A stretch of 37,039 nucleotides of DNA from Caldilineaceae bacterium SB0661_bin_32. Its GTDB lineage: Bacteria > Chloroflexota > Anaerolineae > Caldilineales > Caldilineaceae. Made by a program: the position numbers and the translations under genes. The stretch lies in NCBI GenBank assembly GCA_009841235.1, contig VXMH01000090.1:1-37039 (forward strand), in the 5' to 3' direction. Positions 1 to 8,333 of the stretch are shown in pieces; the first letter of the stretch is position 1; each line of letters opens with the position of its first letter. The notes beneath the pieces were generated by a model. The model saw nothing but the letters and a program-made list of their open reading frames with translations. It was not told the origin of the DNA and ran no database searches.

Positions 1-405
1 TTTCGGCGCTGCGGGGGCGGCGGCGGGGGTGCGCAGAAGGGGGCGAAAAGTGATGCAAAACGGGACGAAGGTGATGCACTCCTGTTTTTGGGCTCCTGAC
101 CAGAGAGAAAAAGGGAAAAAAGGGGGGAAATCGGCGCGAAAAAAGTGCATCAATGGGCGTGCATCACTTTTGGGCAAAAATCGTCGAAAAAAGGCGGCGA
201 TGGAGGCGCCGCGGAAGCGGGTGTTCGAGCTGACTTTGGCCGGAAAATCGTCGCGGAGCAGCAGTGTTTAGTGGTCAGTGGCCGGTAGTTTTTGTACAGA
301 TTTTGTTGATATTTTGAAAGATCGTTCAGAATTGAACGGGAACGGAACGTCCAAAGGCGAGGAGATAGTGAAGAGGAGTGAGTAGTGAGAGCGTTCCTGC
401 CCGGG
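1..405. other. Intergenic region with no convincing gene
   Basis: No reading frame here looks like a real protein. A GTG-started frame at 29-271 would give 80 residues very rich in Lys and Arg, with no recognisable motif and no good ribosome binding site. The stretch is purine-rich with several A and G runs and carries a cluster of short direct and inverted repeats, listed separately. It ends at the stop of the minus-strand VOC gene at 406. Confidence 0.6.
46..171. repeat. Cluster of TGATGCA direct and inverted repeats
   Basis: The heptamer TGATGCA occurs at 51-57 and 72-78 on the plus strand, and its complement TGCATCA at 146-152 and 161-167. The outermost copies extend to a 12-bp perfect inverted pair: AAAAGTGATGCA at 46-57 and TGCATCACTTTT at 160-171. 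The inner right-hand pair can also fold with AAAAGTG (141-147) against CACTTTT (165-171). This could be a fragment of an interspersed repeat family or a set of protein binding sites. Confidence 0.6.
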
Positions 406-1056
406 TTACTCCAAAGTAACGATGCCGAGAGGTGTCTCCAGTCGAGCCCGCATTGCCGGCGCGGGACCGGCGGTTACCAGGATGTCGATGTGGAGCGCCG
501 ACAGCATCGGCTGCACCTCGGCAGGCCGGGGGTGGAACAGGGAGAGTTCGAGCAGACGCACGCCCTGCGCCGAGGTAACGGATGGGTGAGGTGTTTCCGC
601 TCCCCACTCGATCAGAAAAGGCACGATCCCGTCGCCCGGAGGCGGCCAGCCTTCCTGCGTCTCCGGCCGTTTTGTCGTGCGCCACTGCAACTGTGCGCCG
701 TCCGGCCGGACGCGTCCTCCCTCAACCACCACACCGGGGTCGTAGCCCGCGGCCTGGGAGGCACTCGCAACTTCCTCGAGCGAGGGCGCCAGCACAGCCC
801 ACGTCACCAACCTGGGAATCTTCAACCAGTCCAGACCGAAGGCCAGCGGCCGTTCGCTCTGCTGCGAAGCTTGTTCCGGGTCCGGCGCGATGACCTCCAG
901 GTAGCATGAGTTGCTCAACGCCAGGAGCGCATTGTGCGTCCCATTGGGATGTTTGCCCCCGGCAGAGGGGCGCACGCCGAAACGCTCCGTCAGGTCATCC
1001 ACTGCTTCTTCAAGTTCGGGCGCGGCGTATACGAGATGATCGGGTGAGAGAGCCAT
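406..1056 (-). CDS. VOC superfamily (glyoxalase-like domain) protein
   Basis: A 216-residue protein of the vicinal oxygen chelate superfamily, resembling the glyoxalase-like domain family (Glyoxalase_3 type). The start contains DHLVYAAPELEEAV, followed by GGKHPNGTHNALLAL around residues 33-47 and YLEVIAPD around 52-59. These are the usual metal-site segments of the family, with candidate ligands His7, His41 and Glu54. The substrate cannot be read from the sequence; the family includes lyases, dioxygenases and binding proteins. A possible Shine-Dalgarno sequence, AGGAGG, lies rather far upstream of the ATG at 1056. It is divergent from the PhyH gene that starts at 1232, with about 175 bp between them for promoters. 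Confidence 0.8.
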   Translation of the reverse strand: MALSPDHLVYAAPELEEAVDDLTERFGVRPSAGGKHPNGTHNALLALSNSCYLEVIAPDPEQASQQSERPLAFGLDWLKIPRLVTWAVLAPSLEEVASASQAAGYDPGVVVEGGRVRPDGAQLQWRTTKRPETQEGWPPPGDGIVPFLIEWGAETPHPSVTSAQGVRLLELSLFHPRPAEVQPMLSALHIDILVTAGPAPAMRARLETPLGIVTLE

Positions 1057-1231
1057 AATTGTTGCGTCGAACTGCCTCCTGGTATCCTGTCAGCATTCGG
1101 TATTGTATAATGGTCGAGACCTCCGGTGACTCGGGCAACTTCCAGGCTCCGACCCGTGGAGCAACTCGCGCTGCATTGTAGCTTACCCATAGGTACGGCC
1201 AAAATGAACCAGACTCTAATCAGGAGAAAAG

Positions 1232-2068
1232 ATGAGCGCCGAAACGCAGAAACTGAACGAAATCGATATCTTTCTGTTTGATCTGCGAGGATTTCTGCTA
1301 CTCAAAAACGCACTTACGTCCGCAGAGGTCGCCGCTTGTAACGCCGAGATCGACGCCATCCTGCCCCTGGAGGTGGGACAGTGGGCGGGTTACGTTCACG
1401 GGCACCAATATGGAAGCGCAGACGGCCTCAATCTGCAGCAGATCTACGAAGCCGGCCCCGGATTCGAGAATCTGATTGACCACCCTTCCTGGTTTGAAAA
1501 GGTCAAATACTTTGTGGGAGGAGAGGGGTCGTTCGATTTTCATCACGGGCCCCTATTTATCGACGAAAACTTTGCGAACCTGCGCGGACCGGGTGAGGCA
1601 ATCGGGATTCACTCAGGCGGGCATCACATCAGCAAGCGCAACCAGTTCCGGTTTCACAACGGGCACTTTATGAACGGCCAGATCAACGTTCTCGTCGCGC
1701 TCACCGACATCGGCCCCGGCGACGGCGGCACCATGGTGATCCCGGGCAGCCACAAATCCAACTTTCCCCCTCCGGAATACGACGAGCACAGCATTGGGCT
1801 GGGCGGGTCGGCCGACGCCATCATCGGCGCTGAGGAAATACACATGGACGCCGGCGACGCGCTCATTTTCGTCGATACCATTTGCCACGGTTCGGCCCGG
1901 CGTTCGGTCGGCGGGGACCGCCGCGTCGTCGTCTACCGGTACGGGCCGTCCTGGGGCATTTTCAGATTCGGCTACCGGCCATCGCCGGAGCTGCTGGAAC
2001 GGCTGACGCCTGCCCGCCGGGAGATCGTCTGGCCCCACGAGGTGATGGAGCGCAACCCGCAAAAGTAG
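1232..2068 (+). CDS. PhyH-family Fe/2-oxoglutarate oxygenase-like protein (H-x-G variant)
   Basis: A 278-residue protein of the phytanoyl-CoA dioxygenase (PhyH) family, normally cytosolic Fe(II)/2-oxoglutarate enzymes. Visible family landmarks are the N-terminal FDLRGFLLLKNALT segment, GPGDGGTMVIPGSHKSNF at residues 161-178, and GDALIFVDTICHGS with the distal iron ligand His219. Arg230 lies 11 residues later and would bind 2-oxoglutarate; human PHYH has the same 11-residue gap. The proximal motif, normally His-x-Asp, reads His127-Ser128-Gly129, so the iron-binding carboxylate is missing. A second PhyH protein (12323-13069) has the same change. AGGAG lies just upstream of the ATG. The substrate is unknown; hydroxylase, halogenase or non-catalytic roles are all possible. 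Confidence 0.88.
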   Translation: MSAETQKLNEIDIFLFDLRGFLLLKNALTSAEVAACNAEIDAILPLEVGQWAGYVHGHQYGSADGLNLQQIYEAGPGFENLIDHPSWFEKVKYFVGGEGSFDFHHGPLFIDENFANLRGPGEAIGIHSGGHHISKRNQFRFHNGHFMNGQINVLVALTDIGPGDGGTMVIPGSHKSNFPPPEYDEHSIGLGGSADAIIGAEEIHMDAGDALIFVDTICHGSARRSVGGDRRVVVYRYGPSWGIFRFGYRPSPELLERLTPARREIVWPHEVMERNPQK

Positions 2069-2079
2069 GCGCCCACACG

Positions 2080-3066
2080 CTATCTCATGCGTGTTGGGGC
2101 ATACCACATGTCGAGGTTCGTCCCCACCGCCTCCTTGACAGGCCGTGTCACCGCGTCCAGCCGCTGCAGGATGTTGTCGCTTAAGGTCAGATCAAGTGAC
2201 GGCAGGTTTCGCCTGACTTCCTCGGCGTTGCGCGCGCCGACCAGCAGAGACGTAATGCCCGCCTGCTGACGCAGCCAGGCCAGAGAAACGGCGGCCATCG
2301 GTTCGCCCAACTCCAACGCAATTTCCCGGACTTTGGACACGGCGGCAAAGAGCTCCTCTTCGAGGCCGGGTTCGCCGTGCTCGGCGAGTCGCCGCTCGCC
2401 GGCGTAGTGACGTGTGCGGGCAAGTCCTTCGGGCACGTCGTCTGCGGTGGCGTAGCGGCCGGTCAGGACACCCTGCGCGAGCGGGCTGTAGCAGATAACC
2501 CCGATGCCGTTCTCGCGGCACATGGGAAGCACCGTCCTCTCGATGCTCCGCCACACCAGGCTATAGGGCAACTGATCGGATATGCACTGGCCCGCAGCCA
2601 TCATTTCGGTCAGGTCCCGGTCGGCAAAGTTGCACACTCCGTAGGCCCGGATCTTGCCTTCCGACTGCAGACCATCCAGTGCGCCGACCGTCTCGGCGAG
2701 AGGCAGATCCCAGTTGGGCCAGTGAATCTGATACAGATCGATATAGTCTGACTGTAGCGCGCGCAGACTGCGTTCGCAGGCGTCGACAAGGTCTCCCGGC
2801 GCCAGGTTGCGGGGGCTTACTTTGGTGGCAATGACGGCTTCATGCCTTCTGCCCTTAAGCCCCTGGCCCAGCACCTCTTCGGACCGGGGATAGTTCTCAG
2901 CGGTGTCAAAAAAGTTGATGCCTGAATCCAGCGCCGCGTGGACTGCCGCGATTGAATTGGCATCCTCCTGGTCGCCCCAGAACTCACCGCCCGAAAACGG
3001 CCAGCAGCCCAATGCAATTGGCGACACCTGGATATCACTCCGTCTTCCCAACGCTCTGTACTCCAT
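2080..3066 (-). CDS. Aldo/keto reductase
   Basis: A 328-residue NAD(P)H-dependent aldo/keto reductase, the usual length for the family. The catalytic tetrad is visible as Asp54 and Tyr59 (FFDTAENYP), Lys82 (IATKVSP) and His115 (LYQIHWPNWD). VCNF follows in the expected place, and SLLVGARN near the C-terminus is the family's cofactor-binding segment. It would reduce an aldehyde or ketone, or oxidise the corresponding alcohol, on a small cytosolic substrate that cannot be named. GGGAGG sits nine bases before the ATG. It converges with the PhyH gene, the two stops being only 11 bp apart, and is divergent from the esterase at 3201. Confidence 0.92.
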   Translation of the reverse strand: MEYRALGRRSDIQVSPIALGCWPFSGGEFWGDQEDANSIAAVHAALDSGINFFDTAENYPRSEEVLGQGLKGRRHEAVIATKVSPRNLAPGDLVDACERSLRALQSDYIDLYQIHWPNWDLPLAETVGALDGLQSEGKIRAYGVCNFADRDLTEMMAAGQCISDQLPYSLVWRSIERTVLPMCRENGIGVICYSPLAQGVLTGRYATADDVPEGLARTRHYAGERRLAEHGEPGLEEELFAAVSKVREIALELGEPMAAVSLAWLRQQAGITSLLVGARNAEEVRRNLPSLDLTLSDNILQRLDAVTRPVKEAVGTNLDMWYAPTRMR

Positions 3067-3200
3067 CGACGATAGCCTCCCTTCAGTGGATTGCTGCGAG
3101 TACGCTACCCCAACGGCGCGGCTTTTGCAAGGCGACTTTTCGTGGTACTCTCTAGGACAAACTCACTTCAGAATCTCATCAGCTACGGCCGGTCAACAGA

Positions 3201-4283
3201 ATGCCAAGCATCCGCAGTCAACTCTTCAAATTCTACTTTCGCGTGCGCAACAGCCGTCTTCCCCTAGACCGGCCCATTCCGGACCAGCGTGAAACCATGG
3301 ACCGCCGCGGAGTCAAGCTTCTGCCTATGGCAGAGGAGATGCTGGCTGCGCCGGTCGACGCCTTCGGGGTCCCGGCAGAATGGATTGATTTGCAGCACAC
3401 CAGGTCAAACAGAGCATTTCTCTATCTGCACGGCGGCGGCTACTTCATCGGCTCCTGCAAGTCCCACCGGGGCTTCGCTTCGCACATCGCCAGGGCAGGC
3501 CGTTGCCGCCTGCTGCTGCCCGAATACCGCCTGGCGCCCGAACACACTTTCCCAGCCGCGCTTCTGGACGCACGCGCCGCTTACAGATTCCTGTTGGCGC
3601 AGGGATTTACGCATGACCGCATCGTCGTGGGAGGCGAATCGTCCGGCGGGGGACTCGCGCTGGCGCTTCTGCAGACACTGCGGGATGAAGGGATGCCGAT
3701 GCCGGCCGGCGCGGTTCTGCTCTCGCCCTGGACCGATCTGCTGGGGACGGGGCACAGCGTACATTCTCGCGCCAAACAAGACCCATGGCTGCGTCCCGCC
3801 GGCATTCCACTGTTGGCGAATCGCTACCGCGGCAGCGTCCCGGCTGATCATCCGCTGGTTTCTCCGCTATATGGTGACCTGAAGGGATTCCCGCCTCTCC
3901 TGATTCACGCCGGAAATGACGAGATTCTACGCGACGACGCAACGCGTCTGGAGGCCAGGGCAAGATCGGCCGGCGTTGAGGTTACGAGCAAGATCTGGAT
4001 GGGAATGTGGCATGCCTTCCACGCCTTTTACCCTTGGGCGCCGGAAGCGAAGCTGGCGCACAAAGAGATTGGAGAATGGGTCGTTGCGAAGACGGAGGCA
4101 GTACCTGATACAGAAAGAAGGATAGAGACTGGGAATGATTCGATCAGCCGACGTTCGTACCGACGCCGAAGCGCGCAGTCGGGAAGCGCGACTCAATCGC
4201 GAACGACCGCAGAGGATGGCGGCGGCGGACTGGATCGCCGCCCAGATCAGCGCCGGCAACCGGAGCTCACCCCGGGTCGTTGA
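3201..4283 (+). CDS. HSL-family alpha/beta hydrolase (carboxylesterase)
   Basis: An alpha/beta-hydrolase of the hormone-sensitive-lipase group. The oxyanion motif HGGG is at residues 77-80 and the nucleophile is Ser147 in GESSGG. The acid is probably Asp240 (HAGNDEILRDD) and the base His271 (MWHAFHAF). These predict hydrolysis of short-chain or aromatic carboxylic esters. The fold is complete by about residue 300, but the frame runs on for another 60 Arg/Gly-rich residues, overlapping the start of the next gene by 149 bp. The tail has no family counterpart, so either the original stop was lost or the tail is a recent addition. Upstream start signals are weak. Confidence 0.88.
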   Translation: MPSIRSQLFKFYFRVRNSRLPLDRPIPDQRETMDRRGVKLLPMAEEMLAAPVDAFGVPAEWIDLQHTRSNRAFLYLHGGGYFIGSCKSHRGFASHIARAGRCRLLLPEYRLAPEHTFPAALLDARAAYRFLLAQGFTHDRIVVGGESSGGGLALALLQTLRDEGMPMPAGAVLLSPWTDLLGTGHSVHSRAKQDPWLRPAGIPLLANRYRGSVPADHPLVSPLYGDLKGFPPLLIHAGNDEILRDDATRLEARARSAGVEVTSKIWMGMWHAFHAFYPWAPEAKLAHKEIGEWVVAKTEAVPDTERRIETGNDSISRRSYRRRSAQSGSATQSRTTAEDGGGGLDRRPDQRRQPELTPGR

Positions 4284-4818
4284 GCTGGCCTGCGGCGCCG
4301 GCTTTCTGGCTGAACGCCTTCAGCGGCAGCTGCCGGGCATCCGCTACTGCGGCTTCGATCTTTCGGCTCACCTGGTTGACTATGCCAGGCGCCGGTTCGA
4401 ATCAGCCGGTGGTCGGCGGCGCGACGGGACTGCATTTGAGTTTCGGTGCGCCAATCTCGTGACCGATGACTGGAGCACCCAGCTGGTCGGCATGGGCTGG
4501 GCTGGGAGGGTCGACGCCTTTGTATCGATTCAGGCGCTGCATGACCTGGGCAAAATCCAACGGCAACTGCAAGTGTTGAAGCAGGCACGCAGGTTGCTGC
4601 GCGAGGGCGGGCTGCTGGCATACGCCGACCTGCTATCTGACGCCGACAATCCCCATCCCAGCCGGTACAGCGGTGACGAGCATGAAGAGATGCTCCGTGC
4701 GTGCGGGTTCTCAATTCCTGGCCTTCCTTCGCAGCAGCGCGGCTACGAGGATTCCGGCGCAAGAGAACTTACCGAAGTAGATTTTGGCGATTTCGGCTGT
4801 TTCGTATGCTGCAAATGA
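4135..4818 (+). CDS. Class I SAM-dependent methyltransferase
   Basis: A 227-residue protein with a Rossmann-type methyltransferase core. Motif I is VVELACGAGFLAE (residues 48-60), followed by the acidic-loop segment FDLSAHLVDYA (74-84). LVTDDW and a post-motif GGLLAYADLL segment follow. The acceptor is unknown. A purine-rich site lies 12 bases upstream of the ATG at 4135; a later in-frame ATG at 4216 would shorten the overlap with the esterase and is an alternative start. The 3' end is coupled to a second methyltransferase through an ATGA overlap at 4815-4818, so the two are probably co-translated. Confidence 0.8.
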   Translation: MIRSADVRTDAEARSREARLNRERPQRMAAADWIAAQISAGNRSSPRVVELACGAGFLAERLQRQLPGIRYCGFDLSAHLVDYARRRFESAGGRRRDGTAFEFRCANLVTDDWSTQLVGMGWAGRVDAFVSIQALHDLGKIQRQLQVLKQARRLLREGGLLAYADLLSDADNPHPSRYSGDEHEEMLRACGFSIPGLPSQQRGYEDSGARELTEVDFGDFGCFVCCK

Positions 4819-5696
4819 GAAGTGTCGATCCGGTAAGGGGACAGAGCGGCCCGGAAGTGGATCCCGAAAGTGCGTCGCGGGCCTTGTGCCCTTACTACAA
4901 CTGCGGCGACCAGCTTAAGGCAAAGCACACCGGGACGAAGATGGCGTCCGGGCGCAGGCTGGAAAACTGGGCGCTTGAACTCGTGCCGGTACAGGCCGGC
5001 GCGACCATATTGGACGCCGGCTGCGGCTGGGGGAGATTTACCTGGCCGCTGATCGAAGCCTTCGGTGTGAAGTCGACCAATGTTAACTGCGTCGATAGTT
5101 CGCATGGAATGCTGGTAACGGCCGCAGAGGAAGCGCAACGCCGGCATCATAGCCCCCAATTCACTTGCGCCGGCATTCAGGCCTTGCCCTTTCCAGGCAG
5201 ATCTTTCGACGGCGTCATGGCCAACTGCGTGCTGTATCATTTGACGAACATCGTTGAGGGAGTACGTGAGCTGGCACGGGTCTTGAAAGAGGATGGCTGG
5301 CTGCTGGCAACAACCAACAGCGACGTCGACGACGTTCCCGTGCTGGAGTTCCACTACTCTGCTCTCGACAAACTCGGTATCGACTACGAACGCGAGGCCC
5401 GTTCATCGTTTTCCATGGAGAACGGAGGAAAAGCTCTCAGCGAAGGCTTCAGCGAGGTCGACCGGTCCTACTTTGAGGATGAAACCCGGTACGCCGCTGC
5501 GGAAGACTTTCTGGCAAGCTACAAGACGATCGGCCGCTACCGCAACCTGCTTGTGAGAGAGGATATCGATGACGACAAAAAGCGGCAGCTGCCGCTCCTG
5601 GTCCAGCAACAGGCTGAAGCGGTCATTCGAAAGAAGGGCGTACTGCGCTCTCCGGTTCGAATGGGGGCATTTGTCTGCAGAGGGCCGAAGCGATGA
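4815..5696 (+). CDS. Class I SAM-dependent methyltransferase
   Basis: About 293 residues with a clear methyltransferase core. Motif I is ILDAGCGWGRFTW (residues 65-77), then NCVDSSHGMLVTA near 91-103, IQALPFPGRSFDGVMANCVLYHL (split by an Asp-rich turn) around 121-143, and a GWLLATTNSD strand. The frame is open further upstream, but the ATG at 4815 overlaps the preceding stop as ATGA, which is typical of translational coupling and gives a normal N-terminus. The last 120 residues form an alpha-helical extension that may choose the acceptor. The role is unknown; the pairing with another methyltransferase suggests two successive methylations or a heteromer. Confidence 0.82.
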   Translation: MRSVDPVRGQSGPEVDPESASRALCPYYNCGDQLKAKHTGTKMASGRRLENWALELVPVQAGATILDAGCGWGRFTWPLIEAFGVKSTNVNCVDSSHGMLVTAAEEAQRRHHSPQFTCAGIQALPFPGRSFDGVMANCVLYHLTNIVEGVRELARVLKEDGWLLATTNSDVDDVPVLEFHYSALDKLGIDYEREARSSFSMENGGKALSEGFSEVDRSYFEDETRYAAAEDFLASYKTIGRYRNLLVREDIDDDKKRQLPLLVQQQAEAVIRKKGVLRSPVRMGAFVCRGPKR

Positions 5697-5778
5697 CGTG
5701 CAGGGCTGAAACCGGTACAGGGGCAAACAGGGAAGGCAACCTCCATTCGGGGGCGGCCGGCAGACGGGAGAACCAGAG

Positions 5779-6306
5779 ATGACTACGCTCAATCCGGAAA
5801 GTGACGTCGCAAAACTGATGGCGAGGCCTACGAAGGCCGGAACGGTAGAATGGATCGGTCTGCGCACCGAGCGACGCGGTCCGCTGAGCTCTGTAACTGA
5901 GGCCGAGGCAGTGCCAGGCAGTGGACTTGAAGGCGACCATTTTCACGGCCAGGGCAGCGGCAAACGCCAGGTGACCCTGATTCAGGGGGAGCACCTCGAC
6001 GCGGTCGGAGCCTTCCTGCGGGGTTCCTCTGCGGACCCGTCGCTGACGAGGCGCAACATTGTGGTACGCGGCATCAACCTGTTCAGCCTGCAGGATCGAA
6101 GGTTTCGCATAGGAGGGGCTGTTCTCGAATACACCGGACCGTGCCACCCATGCAGCCGCATGGAGGAGAATCTCGGGCCGGGCGGCTACAACGCAATGCG
6201 CGGACACGGGGGCATCACAGCCAGCGTCGTTGAGGGCGGAATCCTCCGGGTTGGCGACGCCGTCGAAAAGCTTCTGTTGGGCGAGGCGCCGGAGGAGGGC
6301 GGCTAA
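5779..6306 (+). CDS. MOSC domain-containing protein
   Basis: A 175-residue stand-alone MOSC domain, related to the C-terminal domain of molybdenum cofactor sulfurases and to YiiM/mARC. Key segments are VPGSGLEGDHFHGQGSGKRQ (residues 45-64), QVTLIQGEHLDAV, TRRNIVVRGINL (90-101) and PCHPCSRMEE (121-130). Cys122 or Cys125 corresponds to the conserved Cys thought to bind sulfur or the cofactor. No molybdoenzyme or cofactor-synthesis gene is in the window, so the partner is unknown. A GGGAG-containing leader precedes the ATG. The stop overlaps the stop of the converging glycosyltransferase gene. Confidence 0.88.
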   Translation: MTTLNPESDVAKLMARPTKAGTVEWIGLRTERRGPLSSVTEAEAVPGSGLEGDHFHGQGSGKRQVTLIQGEHLDAVGAFLRGSSADPSLTRRNIVVRGINLFSLQDRRFRIGGAVLEYTGPCHPCSRMEENLGPGGYNAMRGHGGITASVVEGGILRVGDAVEKLLLGEAPEEGG

Positions 6307-7262
6307 CCGCCGGCCCGCAGGAGAGGAGAAAATACCGTCCGCAGGCTTTCGGCTTCGTCTTTCGAGTCGTTGTAGGCGCGGGCTGTGTCAAGGCCGTTTT
6401 CCGTAATCCGCGCATAGGCGTCAGGCTCGTCCGCAAGGCTGCGCAAGACGGTTTCAAGCTGCTTTCCGAGCGCGGGGACGTTGCCGTTTTCGACGAGAAT
6501 ACAGTTCTGCGCCGGCCCGTCCGGTTCCATGTAGACGCCGCCGCCGACGCCGCTGTAGCCTACGACCAGGCAGCCGCAGGCCATCGCTTCCAGCACGGAG
6601 GTATTCATGCCCTCCTGCATGTTGGTCGTGACGTAGACGGTTGCTTCGCGCAGGTTGCGCGCGTATTCATCTTCGCTCAACTCGCGCAAAGGCATCCACT
6701 CGAAGCGGGTGAAAGGGTCCCCTTTCGCGAACAGGACCTGGTGCAGCCAGGCAGCGGAGCGCTCCTTGCGGGTGAGATAGCAGATCTTGGGCCGCTTCGC
6801 CCCCCGGTCGAAAAAGTAGCGGTCGCGTGTTACATATTCGTGGATAAGCGCGGCCTCGATTCCCATGCTCCAGTGAAGGTACGCCTGGATGAGGGGCGAC
6901 TTGGTGATAACGCGGCGGATGCCGAAACTGGGCCACGTCTGTCCCGGCGGCAGATTCCAGTAGGCAGGGGACCAGCTCAGGGCGATCACGATTCGCTCAC
7001 CGGAAAACCTGGCGGTCTGTTGCATGACCTGGGGCATCACTTCCGGTATGACGAGGACATCCTCCGGCGTAAATCCGGGACGCTCGGAGAGCCACAAGGT
7101 CGGCGCTTCGTAGCCGTGCCAGGTCACGCGGAAAGGATGCTTCTGGTGGACGATCCAGGCGTCGAAGCCCATTTCCACCAGCCTGTGCACGTGACGGTAG
7201 AGCGTCTTGACGCCCCCGGACGGCTGGGGGAAGTCAGGGCAAAAGTAGAGAATGCGTGACAT
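6303..7262 (-). CDS. GT4-like glycosyltransferase
   Basis: About 319 residues starting at MSRILYFCPDFPQPSGGV, a typical GT-B N-terminus in which the Gly-Gly loop binds the nucleotide sugar. The C-terminal domain has E217-GMNTSVL-E225, the E-x7-E motif of GT4-like enzymes, followed by AMACGCLVVGYSGVGG. It would transfer a sugar from a nucleotide donor to a cytosolic or membrane acceptor that cannot be named. The frame is open 20 residues further upstream, but the chosen ATG has AGAGG upstream and matches the family start. The stop at 6303-6305 shares bases with the stop of the MOSC gene on the other strand (CTAA). Confidence 0.82.
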   Translation of the reverse strand: MSRILYFCPDFPQPSGGVKTLYRHVHRLVEMGFDAWIVHQKHPFRVTWHGYEAPTLWLSERPGFTPEDVLVIPEVMPQVMQQTARFSGERIVIALSWSPAYWNLPPGQTWPSFGIRRVITKSPLIQAYLHWSMGIEAALIHEYVTRDRYFFDRGAKRPKICYLTRKERSAAWLHQVLFAKGDPFTRFEWMPLRELSEDEYARNLREATVYVTTNMQEGMNTSVLEAMACGCLVVGYSGVGGGVYMEPDGPAQNCILVENGNVPALGKQLETVLRSLADEPDAYARITENGLDTARAYNDSKDEAESLRTVFSPLLRAGG

Positions 7263-7356
7263 CGATGCAGCTGCCTCTTGGAGAATAGATCTGAACAGTG
7301 TCGTTACCGCCGCCCGTCCCATGACAGAAGGCCGGCAAATTGCAAAGGAGGTTCCA

Positions 7357-8295
7357 GTGCCATATCAGATATTAACCGACTCCGCGTTGCCGCCGGAAAT
7401 GGCGGAGATGGTGGCCGACAGTTGCGACGTACACATCTGGGACCTGACCGAAGAGGACCCGATTCTGGGGATTATCGAAGGGTTCCTTGTATACGGCCAT
7501 CCCATCGTGCCGGGCTCGCTGATGGACAAAATGCCCAAGCTGCGCTGCCTGAGCAACTTCGGCGTCGGCGTAGACCACATCGTCCTTGAGGATGCGCAGG
7601 CCCGCGGACTGCCGGTCGGTTACACGCCCGGATTCGTCGACGGCGCGACCGCCGACATGGCCTTTACGCTGCTGATGGCGCTCGCCCGCAATCTCGTACC
7701 TGGCTGGCTCCACGCACGCGGTCCTGACTACCTGGTCTACGATGGCAATATACTCCACGGACACGAGATCTACGGATCGACGCTCGGAATCATCGGTATG
7801 GGACGCGTCGGCCGTGTTGTCGCCCGCCGCGCCAGCGGCTTCGACATGACGATCCTCTACCATAATCGAAATCCGAGCCCCTATGCCGAGGAGTTGAACG
7901 CCTCCTATCGAACGCTGGAGGCGTTGCTTGAGGAGGCGGATTTTGTCGTGCTCAGCGTGCCGATGGGGCCGGAGACGCGTCATCTGATCAGCACGGCGGA
8001 ACTGGAGCGCATGAAGGAGAGCGCCTTCCTGATCAACGTGGCGCGCGGCGGGGTCGTCGACCACGAGGCCCTCTTGAACGCGCTGCAACGCAACCTGATC
8101 GCCGGGGCAGCCATGGACGTTACCGATCCGGAGCCGCTGCCCCGCGACCATCCCCTCTTGCGGCTGGACAACTGTCTCATCCTCCCCCACCTGGGCAGCG
8201 CGACCTTCCAGACGCGCTACCAGATGTCCCGGCGCACCGTGGACAATCTGCTGGCCGGCCTGCGCGGGGAGGAGATGCTGAGCCGCGTCGCCTAG
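7357..8295 (+). CDS. D-isomer-specific 2-hydroxyacid dehydrogenase
   Basis: A 312-residue NAD(P)-dependent 2-hydroxyacid dehydrogenase resembling glyoxylate/hydroxypyruvate reductases. It shows LSNFGVGVDHI (residues 65-75), the nucleotide-binding GMGRVG (147-152), and the catalytic residues Arg230 (INVARGG), Glu259 (TDPEPLP) and His278 (LPHLGSAT). It would interconvert a 2-oxo acid and a D-2-hydroxy acid in the cytosol. The frame is open from 7252, but the GTG at 7357 has a strong Shine-Dalgarno sequence, AAAGGAGG, five bases upstream and gives the expected start VPYQILTDS. It is divergent from the glycosyltransferase and converges with the MauG-like gene. Confidence 0.92.
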   Translation: MPYQILTDSALPPEMAEMVADSCDVHIWDLTEEDPILGIIEGFLVYGHPIVPGSLMDKMPKLRCLSNFGVGVDHIVLEDAQARGLPVGYTPGFVDGATADMAFTLLMALARNLVPGWLHARGPDYLVYDGNILHGHEIYGSTLGIIGMGRVGRVVARRASGFDMTILYHNRNPSPYAEELNASYRTLEALLEEADFVVLSVPMGPETRHLISTAELERMKESAFLINVARGGVVDHEALLNALQRNLIAGAAMDVTDPEPLPRDHPLLRLDNCLILPHLGSATFQTRYQMSRRTVDNLLAGLRGEEMLSRVA

Positions 8296-8333
8296 CGCTC
8301 CATTTCCAGGCGCAAGGTAAACACCGTGAACGT

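Noticed and set aside
29..271. 80-residue Lys/Arg-rich GTG-started frame
   Set aside because: No ribosome binding site, no motif, and it runs through the TGATGCA repeat cluster; the composition reflects purine runs rather than a protein.
990..1202. 70-codon minus-strand frame upstream of the VOC gene
   Set aside because: It overlaps the VOC start and the divergent promoter region and has no motif.
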